A stretch of 14,675 nt of DNA, taken from the NCBI GenBank assembly GCA_026387085.1, contig JAPLMK010000052.1:1-14675 (forward strand). The letters are read 5' to 3'. A program made the translations under genes and the position numbers. The stretch is from Candidatus Omnitrophota bacterium. Lineage in GTDB: Bacteria; Ratteibacteria; UBA8468; MWAK01. The notes beneath the pieces are model-generated. The model did no database searches and was not told the DNA's origin. It saw nothing but the letters and a program-made list of their open reading frames with translations. Each line of letters opens with the position of its first letter. The first letter of the stretch is position 1. Below are positions 1-6,677 of this stretch, one piece after another.

Positions 1-2
1 GA

Positions 3-392
3 AATGTTCAAATTAAAGACGGGGTAACCTTTAAGTATCCTTCTGACATAGAAATTGGTGATAATTGTGTAATAGGAGAATTTTGCTATCTTGTAGGCAA
101 AGGTGGACTTAAAATAGGTAATGATGTTCTTATTGGTTCAGGCACAAAGATTGCTACCTCTGAACATATTTTTGAAAATGTTAGTTGTCCGATTCGAGAA
201 CAGGGACTTAGATTTTTTCCAATCACTATTGAGAACAATATCTGGCTTGGATTTAATGTCATCATTCTGGCTGGATCAAAAATTAGTGAAGGAAGTATAG
301 TGGGTGCGAATAGTCTTATCAATAAACCATTTCATGAAAAAAATGTAATTCTTATAGGCTCTCCTGCTAAAATATACAAGGAGAGAAATTAA
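3..392 (+). CDS. Hexapeptide-repeat acyltransferase, 5'-truncated by window edge
   Basis: An open frame runs from the left edge to TAA at 390-392, giving 129 visible residues. It shows the [LIV]-G-x4 periodicity of a left-handed beta-helix (for example IEIGDN, CVIGEF, LKIGND, VLIGSG, ITIENN, IWLGFN, VIILAG). It ends with the I-x-G-S-P-A-K-I segment that closes many sugar O-acetyltransferases. Known family role: acetyl or other acyl transfer from acyl-CoA to a sugar or amino sugar, typically in O-antigen, capsule or nodulation-factor synthesis; the soluble enzyme is a trimer. The His in ATSEHIF is a candidate catalytic His. Its DNA is markedly AT-rich with A/T-ending codons, unlike the rest of the window, which suggests recent transfer or a junction. 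The N-terminus lies outside the window, so the exact acceptor is unknown. Confidence 0.82.
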   Translation, partial: NVQIKDGVTFKYPSDIEIGDNCVIGEFCYLVGKGGLKIGNDVLIGSGTKIATSEHIFENVSCPIREQGLRFFPITIENNIWLGFNVIILAGSKISEGSIVGANSLINKPFHEKNVILIGSPAKIYKERN

Positions 393-454
393 TGAGAATT
401 CACTACACACTCTGGTTCTTTGGGCTATCTGGAATCTTATTACTGGCATTTTGA
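392..454 (+). pseudogene. Truncated start of a membrane or exported protein gene (20 codons)
   Basis: The ATG overlaps the acyltransferase stop (TAATG), and a good SD (AAGGAG, 378-383) lies eight bases before it. This is a typical translationally coupled next gene of a polysaccharide operon. The peptide has a short basic start (MRIHY), then a hydrophobic stretch (FFGLSGILLLAF), and stops at TGA 452-454. The composition changes abruptly there, to a C-run and a GC-richer sequence. I infer it is the N-terminal signal/transmembrane part of a longer protein whose body was cut off by a recombination or insertion-element event at about 450. A genuine 20-residue peptide is possible but less likely. 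Confidence 0.5.
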
Positions 455-480
455 CCCCCCCTGAAAACTGTACCACCCTT
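452..480. other. Probable recombination junction or insertion-sequence end remnant
   Basis: The AT-rich operon stops here. The next bases contain TGACCCCCCC, then TGAAAACTGTACCACCC, after which the tRNA-Leu terminator begins. A short TG-start segment with a C-run and GTACCACC resembles the terminal repeat of some insertion sequences. No transposase and no matching opposite end were seen in the window, so family and even identity are uncertain. It could instead be a plain deletion scar or an assembly join. Confidence 0.3.
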
Positions 481-481
481 G

Positions 482-526
482 AGAAAAAAGAAGGCGTTTC
501 CGTTCCAACCCAAATCGCGGAAACGC
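482..526 (-). terminator. Intrinsic terminator of tRNA-Leu
   Basis: On the minus strand, immediately downstream of the tRNA, a perfect 9-bp stem (GCGTTTCCG at 494-502 pairing with CGGAAACGC at 518-526) encloses a 15-base loop. It is followed by a U-rich tract (plus-strand A-run 482-492). Stem, loop and U-tract order fit Rho-independent termination of leftward transcription. Confidence 0.82.
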
Positions 527-538
527 GTGCGGTTGTAG

Positions 539-623
539 TGCCGGGAGGGGGACTCGAACCCCCACGAAGATTACTCCTCAAAGGATTTTAAGTCCTTTGC
601 GTCTGCCGTTCCGCCATCCCGGC
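539..623 (-). tRNA. tRNA-Leu (anticodon UAA)
   Basis: The reverse complement folds as a class II tRNA of 85 bases. The acceptor GCCGGGA (617-623) pairs with TCCCGGC (540-546), and the D arm begins TGGCGGAACGGCAGACGC. The anticodon arm is AAGGA-CTTAAAA-TCCTT, with TAA at plus positions 588-590. There is a long variable arm (GAGGAGTAATCTTC) and a T arm GGGGGTTCGAGTCCCCC. The discriminator is A (539). The long variable arm and A73 fit leucine, and the UAA anticodon reads UUA/UUG. CCA is not encoded (CTA follows), so a CCA-adding enzyme is needed. An intrinsic terminator lies just downstream. The 3' end of this tRNA faces the foreign-looking left segment. Confidence 0.96.
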
Positions 624-662
624 TAATGAGTGCTAAAGCATTGTCCTGATTGACTCTTACAG

Positions 663-692
663 ATTTTAACATATTTGGCTCATCTATAGAAA
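663..692 (-). promoter_or_regulatory. Candidate promoter of tRNA-Leu
   Basis: On the minus strand a TGT-TAAAAT extended -10 (TAAAAT = plus 663-668) is preceded after 18 bases by a weak -35 TTTCTA (687-692). A transcript would start near 656 and give a leader of about 33 bases before the tRNA. The AT-rich setting makes chance matches likely. Confidence 0.35.
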
Positions 693-843
693 TAGGGTTT
701 GGTGTCCGTATAGTGTCCATTTGGTGTGAGCGTGGAGAGCAAATGCAACAAGCTTATTAATTCCGCATTCGTCTTTCCGGGTTCTGGTTTTAGGTGTCAC
801 GCTTTCCAACTGCCTTTTACGCCTCTCGTCCCGGTTCCCTGTT

Positions 844-3036
844 TCACAGATCCAGTATCCGCGCAGTTCCAAATGCATCGACTAACTCGACCCGTTTCGT
901 TATGCTTGTCTTCAAATATCGTCGTTTCCCGACCGGAACTACGGTACTATTTCCACCTTCTCCGGCCGTCGCTTTAATCGGTTGTCCCATGCTCTCCAGC
1001 ACCACGAGGTCTTCCGGTTTCAGCGGAAGTTCCAGCATCTTGTCCGCCGATATATGCCAGTAGACAGCATACGTTGCCTTCTTCCTTTCGAAGGTGAAGG
1101 CAATCACGTCCTTGCTGCCGCCGGCAACATTGATGACCTGATCGCAGGGGACCAGTTCGAAATTGTTTCGTTCGTCCAAAAGAAGAATGAACTCCTGTTC
1201 GGCATCACGCAGCATCTGTTTTTGTTCATCGGTAAGCCACTTTCGTGCCCGTACCTCTTCCCAACGCCGGAAGACCTCCAGGTTGTCAGCCGTTCTCGGG
1301 TGTTGCGAAAATATTGCCGGATCGGCCTGGATAGAGACGGGGCAATCCCATGCCGCGGCCTTGCTGGTAACAAACTCCAACTGGTCGGGCTGTGTCCCGA
1401 TGGTCTTCTCGCTGGGAAGCCAGTAACCCAACCACCCGAAATTCAGACGGGTGAAATTGTCCCGCATTCTGGGCGCTTCCCGGAACGGATGTCGTATGGT
1501 TTTCTCTTTCAGCTGTTCAGGACGGAAAGTATCGAACGCATTTCCGCCTGTCAGCATATGCCAACTGAAATGGGTCTTTGCCGCCCCCTCTGCGAACAAT
1601 GGTTCCGGTTTCAGTTTGCGGAACACCCTGTATTGCGCGCCGGCGACGTGATACCAGAACGGAGGATTGACGCCTTCCGAGCCGTCGAAATAAAAGAACT
1701 CGAAGCCAGCATCCCAGAGTTCAGCTATATCGTCCGCCACCTCATCCTGCAGGTCTGAATATTGGTCGATATACACACTGGTTGCGCCGAATTCGCTGAC
1801 ATCCAGTAAACCGAACATGGTGCCTGCGCATCCGGCATGGGCCATTGTCTTGTCAATACCGCGCACACAACCGTAGAACATATAAGGAGGTGTCGTAGTG
1901 TACCCCTCATACGAGAGCAGTTCCGTTCCGATCTTCAGCACTTTCCTGTTTGTTGTCATCGTCGAATGTCTGGGGTTCTGCTGAATGTGGATCGTGGTGT
2001 CGTCGATCCCGAGAGGCCCGGCTAGCGTGAAGATGCGCAGAAGATTCAGCCGGCGATCAGGAATGGGCGTAATGTACCTGCTGTCCCGGCCGATGTGGCT
2101 GTGGAGAAAGTGGCAGCCCGGAGTAATGCCGGCTTTTTTGATCTTGTCCAGCATCGCATTCAAATCTGTTTTTCCGTTCGGGTACTCCTGCCGGTAGACA
2201 TCGTAGTTTCCGACGAGCCGGTAGCCATTGTTTCCGCTTTCGAGGAACGCCGAATAGTAGAGACACATAAGCTTGAATCCGCCCATCTTGGCGTACCTGA
2301 TGTGTTCATCGACATTGGTCGGATTTACGTTGTGTGTCCAATAATACGAAGCATTATAGAGGTCTTGCCTGCGACTGGCCACCCCGCGGGGTAGTCCATA
2401 ATCCGCCTCAACGGTGGCGATCTTGTTCAGAAGCTCGTTCTTGGCGCAGGCGATCAGCACGGCAGTGACTCCGGTGAGTTTTACTTTTTCATCCGTGCCT
2501 GCCTGCAGAATCCGGTAACCTTCGCCTTCTTCCGAATCGGCATTCGCGCAGGGGTCTGCGGCAAGCAGATTGACCGCTACTTTATCATCCCATACTACGT
2601 TCAGCCAGTCGCCCCAATGACCCCGTTCGCGGACCGGCAGGCGCAGGAACCACATTTCGGATATGGGCGGTTCGGTCATGGCAATGCCGTAGTTCTCCGT
2701 CAGGCGGAATGCCTCCAGCGTGAAGGCAAGATAATCCTCGGCGATTTTTACCGAGACGGTGGTTTCCCAGGGGATCAGTTCGTAACCGATGATTAATTTA
2801 TCCCCCTCCTTCCGGACCGCATTGGATTTGAATGTGGTCTTCTTGTTCGGGTATGCCAGCTTGATTTCGTTCTGGTACGGACGTGGCTCAGTTATGGTGC
2901 TGACCGGAATCCGTTTCCCTTGTATCAGGCATTCGGTGTTGGTTGGTTTGAACACCAGACTTCTGGCGATTCCATCACTGGTGAGGACCAGTTTTATCTG
3001 TTGATTCTCAATTGTCACATCCTGCGTTTTGTCCAT
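844..3036 (-). CDS. Putative cytoplasmic glycoside hydrolase, TIM-barrel type
   Basis: A 730-residue protein. I place the start at ATG 3034-3036 because GGAG (3042-3045) sits six bases before it; an in-frame TTG at 3046-3048 adds only four residues and has no spaced SD. There is no signal peptide, so it is probably cytoplasmic. Residues ~5-200 look like a beta-sandwich (short strands, many T/V). Residues ~235-545 look like a catalytic barrel, with strand-like motifs FKLMCLYY (~254-261), GITPGCHFLHSH (~303-314), FEFFYFDGSEG (D451) and EPLFAEGAA (E483). The C-terminal ~100 residues look like a beta domain. The YFDGSEG strand end with a later Glu recalls retaining alpha-glycosidase-like barrels (clan GH-D or relatives), but no family signature is decisive. 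A Thr/Tyr-rich insert (~365-395, IGTELLSYEGYTTTPPY) sits inside the barrel. It is transcribed divergently from the sugar operon, so shared regulation is plausible. Function is an inference; the substrate is unknown. Confidence 0.72.
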   Translation of the reverse strand: MDKTQDVTIENQQIKLVLTSDGIARSLVFKPTNTECLIQGKRIPVSTITEPRPYQNEIKLAYPNKKTTFKSNAVRKEGDKLIIGYELIPWETTVSVKIAEDYLAFTLEAFRLTENYGIAMTEPPISEMWFLRLPVRERGHWGDWLNVVWDDKVAVNLLAADPCANADSEEGEGYRILQAGTDEKVKLTGVTAVLIACAKNELLNKIATVEADYGLPRGVASRRQDLYNASYYWTHNVNPTNVDEHIRYAKMGGFKLMCLYYSAFLESGNNGYRLVGNYDVYRQEYPNGKTDLNAMLDKIKKAGITPGCHFLHSHIGRDSRYITPIPDRRLNLLRIFTLAGPLGIDDTTIHIQQNPRHSTMTTNRKVLKIGTELLSYEGYTTTPPYMFYGCVRGIDKTMAHAGCAGTMFGLLDVSEFGATSVYIDQYSDLQDEVADDIAELWDAGFEFFYFDGSEGVNPPFWYHVAGAQYRVFRKLKPEPLFAEGAAKTHFSWHMLTGGNAFDTFRPEQLKEKTIRHPFREAPRMRDNFTRLNFGWLGYWLPSEKTIGTQPDQLEFVTSKAAAWDCPVSIQADPAIFSQHPRTADNLEVFRRWEEVRARKWLTDEQKQMLRDAEQEFILLLDERNNFELVPCDQVINVAGGSKDVIAFTFERKKATYAVYWHISADKMLELPLKPEDLVVLESMGQPIKATAGEGGNSTVVPVGKRRYLKTSITKRVELVDAFGTARILDL

Positions 3037-3072
3037 GGTCGACTCCAATAAATCGATACCCTCCGTTTATTT

Positions 3073-3102
3073 ATTTTATCTTAATCCGGCCTCTTCTGCC
3101 AA
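3073..3102 (-). promoter_or_regulatory. Candidate sigma70 promoter for the leftward glycosidase gene
   Basis: The minus strand reads TTGGCA (plus 3097-3102), an 18-base spacer, then TAAAAT (plus 3073-3078). Initiation near 3066 would give a leader of about 30 bases to the ATG at 3036. It lies back to back with the operon promoter at 3154-3183. Confidence 0.5.
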
Positions 3103-3153
3103 CACAAGAAAGAATTTGCCCCACCGTGCTGTCGTAATTAGTTTTGGTTTTAA

Positions 3154-3183
3154 TTGACGCAATAGACATGTTGCCAGTAAAAT
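3154..3183 (+). promoter_or_regulatory. Candidate sigma70 promoter of the sugar-catabolic operon
   Basis: TTGACG (3154-3159), an 18-base spacer and TAAAAT (3178-3183) form a near-consensus promoter. A start near 3190 gives a leader of about 67 bases to the ATG at 3257. About 50 bases separate it from the divergent promoter, enough for a common regulator site. No convincing palindromic operator was recognised there. Confidence 0.55.
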
Positions 3184-3256
3184 GATGGTAAGTAAAGGCA
3201 TCAGACTACCCAATTTAACCAGGAATTTAAAATCTCTCAATACTAAAGGAGGCGTT

Positions 3257-4411
3257 ATGTTGAAGAAGAAGATTTGGTGGTTGTCCGGATTGCTCGCGCT
3301 ATTATGCATTCTTTCGGTTACAGAATTAACCGCGGCCGGGGTCTACGCGCAAAAATGGCTGGAGGCAACCGTTGGCACCAACCTGGCGTTAGGCAAAAAA
3401 GTTATCTTCTCTATGACTCCTAAATACGGCCTTACTTCTAAAAACGGAACCGACGCCGTTGATTTAACTGACGGGTTATTAGCGACATACCCGGAGGATA
3501 AGATCTGGTTTGACGATAAGGCCGTGGGCTGGTGGGAAGGTAGCCGGGCGACGGAGGGCATTAACCTGTTGCTTGACCTGGGCAAGGAATCTAAGGTGGA
3601 CCGGGTTGTTATCCGCTGCCTGGGCGGTTCCGAGCAGAATAGTTTGCACGCGCCGAAACAGTTTGATGTTTTTGTGTCGAAAGACGGCGTCAAATTCTAC
3701 CAAACCGCTTCCCTGCAGAAACTGGAGCCGAGCGAAAGGGCGCAAAGTGATTTCAATAAGTATTACTTCCTGGAGGAGCAGCAGGTTGCCTGGGTCTATC
3801 CCTTTGTCCTGGCGGTACAGGCGGATGCCCGGTATATCGGGGTGCGGATACGCTGTAAGACCGACTCCCTTTTCATTGATGAACTGGCGGTGATGGAAGC
3901 TACTCCCGGGGAAGGAAAAAAATCAGGGTTCAATAAAGCGTATTCCGGGGAGGCAAACGCTTTCGTAACACGGGGCATCATCGTTAAACCGCGCATCAAC
4001 AAACTGGTAATCTCCACCAACATTCCCACCCCCACCTCTCTGATTATCCAGGACATGCGCGACGCAGCTACCGCGAAAAATACCGCCCAACTGGTGATGG
4101 AACTGCCGGAGGGGATAACGGTAACAACCACCCAGCAAACCGTGCAAACGGAAAAGATAAAACTGGACGGGAGGGACTACACCCGGCTTACCATGCCGTT
4201 GCCTCTTTTGAATAACTGGCCCCAAACTCCGATGTTCTTTTTTAAGGCGGAAAAAACTCCGGCCTCAGGAGTTCCGGCTGTTTTTTACGTGCTTTGTGAC
4301 GGAGAAGTTCCGTTAAAACAGGTTGTGCCGGTGGAGTTGATTATCATACCGGAGGTTACGCCGGCCTTAAAACGGCTGCACGTCAGTTTGACCTGGATGG
4401 CTGGGATTTAA
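3257..4411 (+). CDS. Secreted F5/8C-domain glycosidase-like protein, N-terminal part (frameshifted)
   Basis: The start is ATG 3257: AAAGGAGG (3245-3252) sits four bases before it, whereas an in-frame ATG at 3182 lies inside the promoter -10. Of 384 residues, 1-31 form a Sec signal peptide: KKK, then the hydrophobic WWLSGLLALLCILSV, with a likely cut after GVYA. Residues ~41-215 match the discoidin/F5-8 type C fold: NLALGKKV opening, LTDG, INLLLDLG, VDRVVIRC, KQFDVFVSKDGVKFYQT, ARYIGVRIRC. This is a carbohydrate-binding beta-sandwich. Residues ~235-375 are a second beta-rich domain. The frame ends at TAA 4409-4411 just inside what looks like the first barrel strand (LKRLHVSLTWM). The rest of the barrel continues in the +1 frame from 4392. 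I read this as one ~750-residue gene (3257-5504) broken by a +1 shift. First gene of the operon; exported by homology of signal peptide only. Confidence 0.78.
   Translation: MLKKKIWWLSGLLALLCILSVTELTAAGVYAQKWLEATVGTNLALGKKVIFSMTPKYGLTSKNGTDAVDLTDGLLATYPEDKIWFDDKAVGWWEGSRATEGINLLLDLGKESKVDRVVIRCLGGSEQNSLHAPKQFDVFVSKDGVKFYQTASLQKLEPSERAQSDFNKYYFLEEQQVAWVYPFVLAVQADARYIGVRIRCKTDSLFIDELAVMEATPGEGKKSGFNKAYSGEANAFVTRGIIVKPRINKLVISTNIPTPTSLIIQDMRDAATAKNTAQLVMELPEGITVTTTQQTVQTEKIKLDGRDYTRLTMPLPLLNNWPQTPMFFFKAEKTPASGVPAVFYVLCDGEVPLKQVVPVELIIIPEVTPALKRLHVSLTWMAGI
4392..4411 (+). other. Apparent +1 frameshift site inside the secreted glycosidase-like gene
   Basis: The upstream frame reads ...LTWMAGI-stop (TAA 4409-4411). 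The downstream frame is open from 4392, just after a TGA at 4389-4391. Skipping one base within GGGATTTAAC joins them as LTWMAG-FNAVSFFPHWWGG, a smooth barrel-strand sequence. The shift must therefore lie between 4392 and 4411. No consensus release-factor-type slip (CUU-UGA with an upstream SD) is present. The likely causes are a mutation or a sequencing/assembly indel, with T6 and C5 runs close by at 4420-4431. Confidence 0.75.
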
Positions 4412-4415
4412 CGCG

Positions 4416-5504
4416 GTGTCTTTTTTCCCCCACTGGTGGGGTGGTACACCTCCTGCCGGGTATTCGAAATTACTGGCGGATTCCCGGGAGAAGGGTTTTA
4501 AAATCGTGATGTGCGATTCGCCGATGCACCGCATGGCCGAACAGCCGGGCGGGAATGTGCCCGGGTGTGAAATGTACTCGCAAGTTCCGGCGGGCAACAG
4601 CACTAATGTCTGTCCGTCATATCGTGGAACGTACTACACAAAAGAACTGGCCCGGGTGGAGGCCATGGTTACAAAAACCCGCCCTGATTTTGTCTTCTGG
4701 GACATTGAACTCTGGTATGACGGAGCCATGGACGCGCGGGCGGGGAGATGCAGCCGTTGCGTGGCGGGCCAGGTTGCTTCCGGAAAACCGATGGAAGCAT
4801 ACCTGATTGACCAGGCGACGCAATCCATGAAAGATTTGTACGATGCGGTAGCAACCAGCAGTGTTGGCTTTACGATGCCCGTGGTGGCCTGTTACGACTA
4901 CCACCCCTATAGGAATTTCTATCATTCGATAGTTGATTTCAACCAGGTTTATCCTAAATATGTAAGCCTGGCGCAACCCAGTTTGTACGTGGCCGGCAAC
5001 GCGCAGGCGGTGCATGATTCTATCCGGGGAAACTACCGGCTGATGAAAGATAAACAGATTGTGCCGTGGTTATCAACGGGCTGTTACGGTGAAATCGACC
5101 CGCGCAAGGCGGAGCACCAGGTGCTGGAGACCTTGCTCAACGGCGCTTCCGGGCTTACTTATTACTGGTACGGTGATTTTGATACTCCGCTGGAGTTCTA
5201 TTACCACGCGAAGGCGCTGGCCCAAATTGCGCCGTATGAAGATTTAATCATGGACGGAGAAGTGCTGGAGCCGACCGGGACCAACGATAAGTTGTGCTAT
5301 TCCGGGATACGGAAAGGGAATGAGATGCTCTTGCTGGTGGGCAACTACCAGAAGGACCCCGCGAGCACGGTCTATACCGCTCCCTTTACCACTGTAACGC
5401 AGATAAAGGATTTGCGCTCCGGCAAAACAATTCCGGCTGTAAATCCAATTAAACTGGACCTGCCGAAAGACGAAATACGGTTATTATACATAACAGGGAA
5501 ATAA
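4416..5504 (+). CDS. Secreted glycosidase-like protein, C-terminal barrel part (frameshifted)
   Basis: 362 residues if read from GTG 4416, but no SD precedes it and the homologous-looking frame is open from 4392. It is best seen as the continuation of the gene starting at 3257. It carries a TIM-barrel glycosidase pattern: FNAVSFFPHW, then GFKIVMCD, PDFVFWDIELWYDG (adjacent acidic D and E at a strand end, a candidate catalytic site), MPVVACYDYHPY, KYVSLAQPSLYV, QIVPWLSTGCYGE, and GASGLTYYWYGDFDT. A small C-terminal beta domain follows (MLLLVGNYQ through IRLLYITGK), as in many glycosidases. It contains a CSRC pair near residue 110. If translated alone it would lack signal peptide and the first barrel strand, so it is probably non-functional unless the shift is an artefact. 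No specific GH family is recognised. 18 bases separate it from the next gene. Confidence 0.75.
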   Translation: MSFFPHWWGGTPPAGYSKLLADSREKGFKIVMCDSPMHRMAEQPGGNVPGCEMYSQVPAGNSTNVCPSYRGTYYTKELARVEAMVTKTRPDFVFWDIELWYDGAMDARAGRCSRCVAGQVASGKPMEAYLIDQATQSMKDLYDAVATSSVGFTMPVVACYDYHPYRNFYHSIVDFNQVYPKYVSLAQPSLYVAGNAQAVHDSIRGNYRLMKDKQIVPWLSTGCYGEIDPRKAEHQVLETLLNGASGLTYYWYGDFDTPLEFYYHAKALAQIAPYEDLIMDGEVLEPTGTNDKLCYSGIRKGNEMLLLVGNYQKDPASTVYTAPFTTVTQIKDLRSGKTIPAVNPIKLDLPKDEIRLLYITGK

Positions 5505-5522
5505 GTTTCCCGCCAATTACTT

Positions 5523-6605
5523 ATGACATCCAGAACGTTAATGAGGGATACGTTGGCCCGGCGGAAAACAGACCGGATTCCGATGACCGATATGTGTTAT
5601 TGGCCCGAGACGATAAAAAGATGGGAGAAAGAAGGTCTTCCCCCCGGAACTGACCCGCTGGAATATTTCGGACTGGACCGGATGTTTTTGTATTATCCGG
5701 AAGATTCTCCCGGGTTGAAAATCAGCGTGATTCAGGAAGACGATGAAACCGCGGTGGTGAAAGATGAATGGGGCCGGACAATCAAGAAGTGGAAAAATAG
5801 AACCGCCACCCCGGTAACGATTGAATACGGGGTCAAGGAGATATCAGAAATCCCGGCGTATATGAGCCGTTACGATGAGCTTGACAGTGAAAGCGCGGAG
5901 GAGAAACAACTGGCGGATTGCCGGAGGAGCGCGGACCGGGGAGATTTTATCGCCATCTTCCCGATGGAACCCGCCTGGTTTGTCATGGAGCATCTGCTCG
6001 GTTTTGAGGAAGGCCTGCCGGCATTTGTGACCAACCCGGATGAAGTTTCCCGGGCGATGCGGAAATTGATGGATTACAGTTTGAAGCACATTAAGTGGCT
6101 GATAGAGGTTAAAGGCATAAAGTTTGACGCGCTATACTTCTCCGCCGACCTTTGCTACCGAAACGGCATGCTCTTTTCTCCGAAGATATATCGGCAACTG
6201 GTGATGCCTATTCACCGGGAGTACAAGCGCTTCTGTGATGAGCACGAAATGTTCTTTATGCTGCATTGCGACGGTGATGTGCGGGAATTTATTCCGCTGG
6301 TCATCGAGTCCGGTTTCGACGCGATTGAACCGTTGGAAGCAAGGGCGGGGAACGATGTCCGGGAACTAAAGGCGTTATACGGAGACAAAATTACTTTTTT
6401 CGGGAATATCAACGCCGATGTTATTGCCAACGGTACCGAGGCGCAGATACGGGAAGAGGTTATCTCCAAAGTCAATATCGCCAAACAAGGCGGCGGTTAT
6501 ATGTATCACATCGACCACTCTGTTCCGCCGACGGTAAGTTTCAAAAATTATTCTTTGTTAGTCAAGACGCTCAAAGAAGTTGAAAAGATAAGCGGTGTGG
6601 GATAA
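5523..6605 (+). CDS. Uroporphyrinogen decarboxylase-family (UroD/MtaA-like) protein
   Basis: 360 residues, matching the ~340-370 of the UroD superfamily TIM barrel. Visible family landmarks: N-terminal LARRKTDRIPM (substrate-arm region), the mid-protein SADLCYRNGMLFSPKIYRQLVMPIHREYKRF, the strand FFMLHCDGDVREFIPLVIESGFDAIEPLE (His248-Cys249), ITFFGNINADVIANGT, and the C-terminal DHSVPP (331-336). It is not a housekeeping HemE: the N-terminal PxxRQAGR-type motif is absent. The family includes zinc-dependent methyltransferases acting on corrinoid proteins (MtaA, MtbA, CmuA). Here the MtaA H-x-C...C zinc triad is only partly present (HC, then HIDH near the C-end), so methyltransfer is inferred, not shown. 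No corrinoid protein is encoded nearby. No strong SD precedes the ATG; an alternative ATG at 5541 is no better. The operon context suggests a role in breaking down a modified sugar. Confidence 0.85.
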   Translation: MTSRTLMRDTLARRKTDRIPMTDMCYWPETIKRWEKEGLPPGTDPLEYFGLDRMFLYYPEDSPGLKISVIQEDDETAVVKDEWGRTIKKWKNRTATPVTIEYGVKEISEIPAYMSRYDELDSESAEEKQLADCRRSADRGDFIAIFPMEPAWFVMEHLLGFEEGLPAFVTNPDEVSRAMRKLMDYSLKHIKWLIEVKGIKFDALYFSADLCYRNGMLFSPKIYRQLVMPIHREYKRFCDEHEMFFMLHCDGDVREFIPLVIESGFDAIEPLEARAGNDVRELKALYGDKITFFGNINADVIANGTEAQIREEVISKVNIAKQGGGYMYHIDHSVPPTVSFKNYSLLVKTLKEVEKISGVG

Positions 6606-6619
6606 TTCCGGTTAAAAAT

Positions 6620-6639
6620 AATTAAAGGATGCTTTAATT
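6620..6639. repeat. 8-bp AT-rich palindromic hairpin between operon genes
   Basis: AATTAAAG (6620-6627) and CTTTAATT (6632-6639) are perfect complements around a GATG loop. They lie in the 72-base gap between the UroD-like and TIM-barrel genes. No U-tract follows, so it is not a good terminator. It may be an mRNA-processing or protein-binding site, or chance. Confidence 0.35.
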
Positions 6640-6677
6640 TGCAGAAATAATTTCGGCAGAGAATATAAGGAGACAGG

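Noticed and set aside
539..623. tRNA-Leu as an integrated-element attachment site with a duplicated 3' end
   Set aside because: No second copy of the tRNA 3' end and no integrase gene were seen in the window.
982..1758. Long 258-codon plus-strand frame opposite the glycosidase gene
   Set aside because: It is fully antisense to a convincing coding frame with SD and domain motifs; it has no recognisable motif and no SD.
3182..3256. Upstream in-frame ATG for the F5/8C protein
   Set aside because: It sits in the promoter -10; the ATG at 3257 has a perfect SD and directly begins a signal peptide.
4409..4418. Programmed +1 frameshifting as in the release factor 2 gene
   Set aside because: There is no CUU-UGA slip codon and no spaced SD before it; the ATT-TAA context is not a known slippery site.
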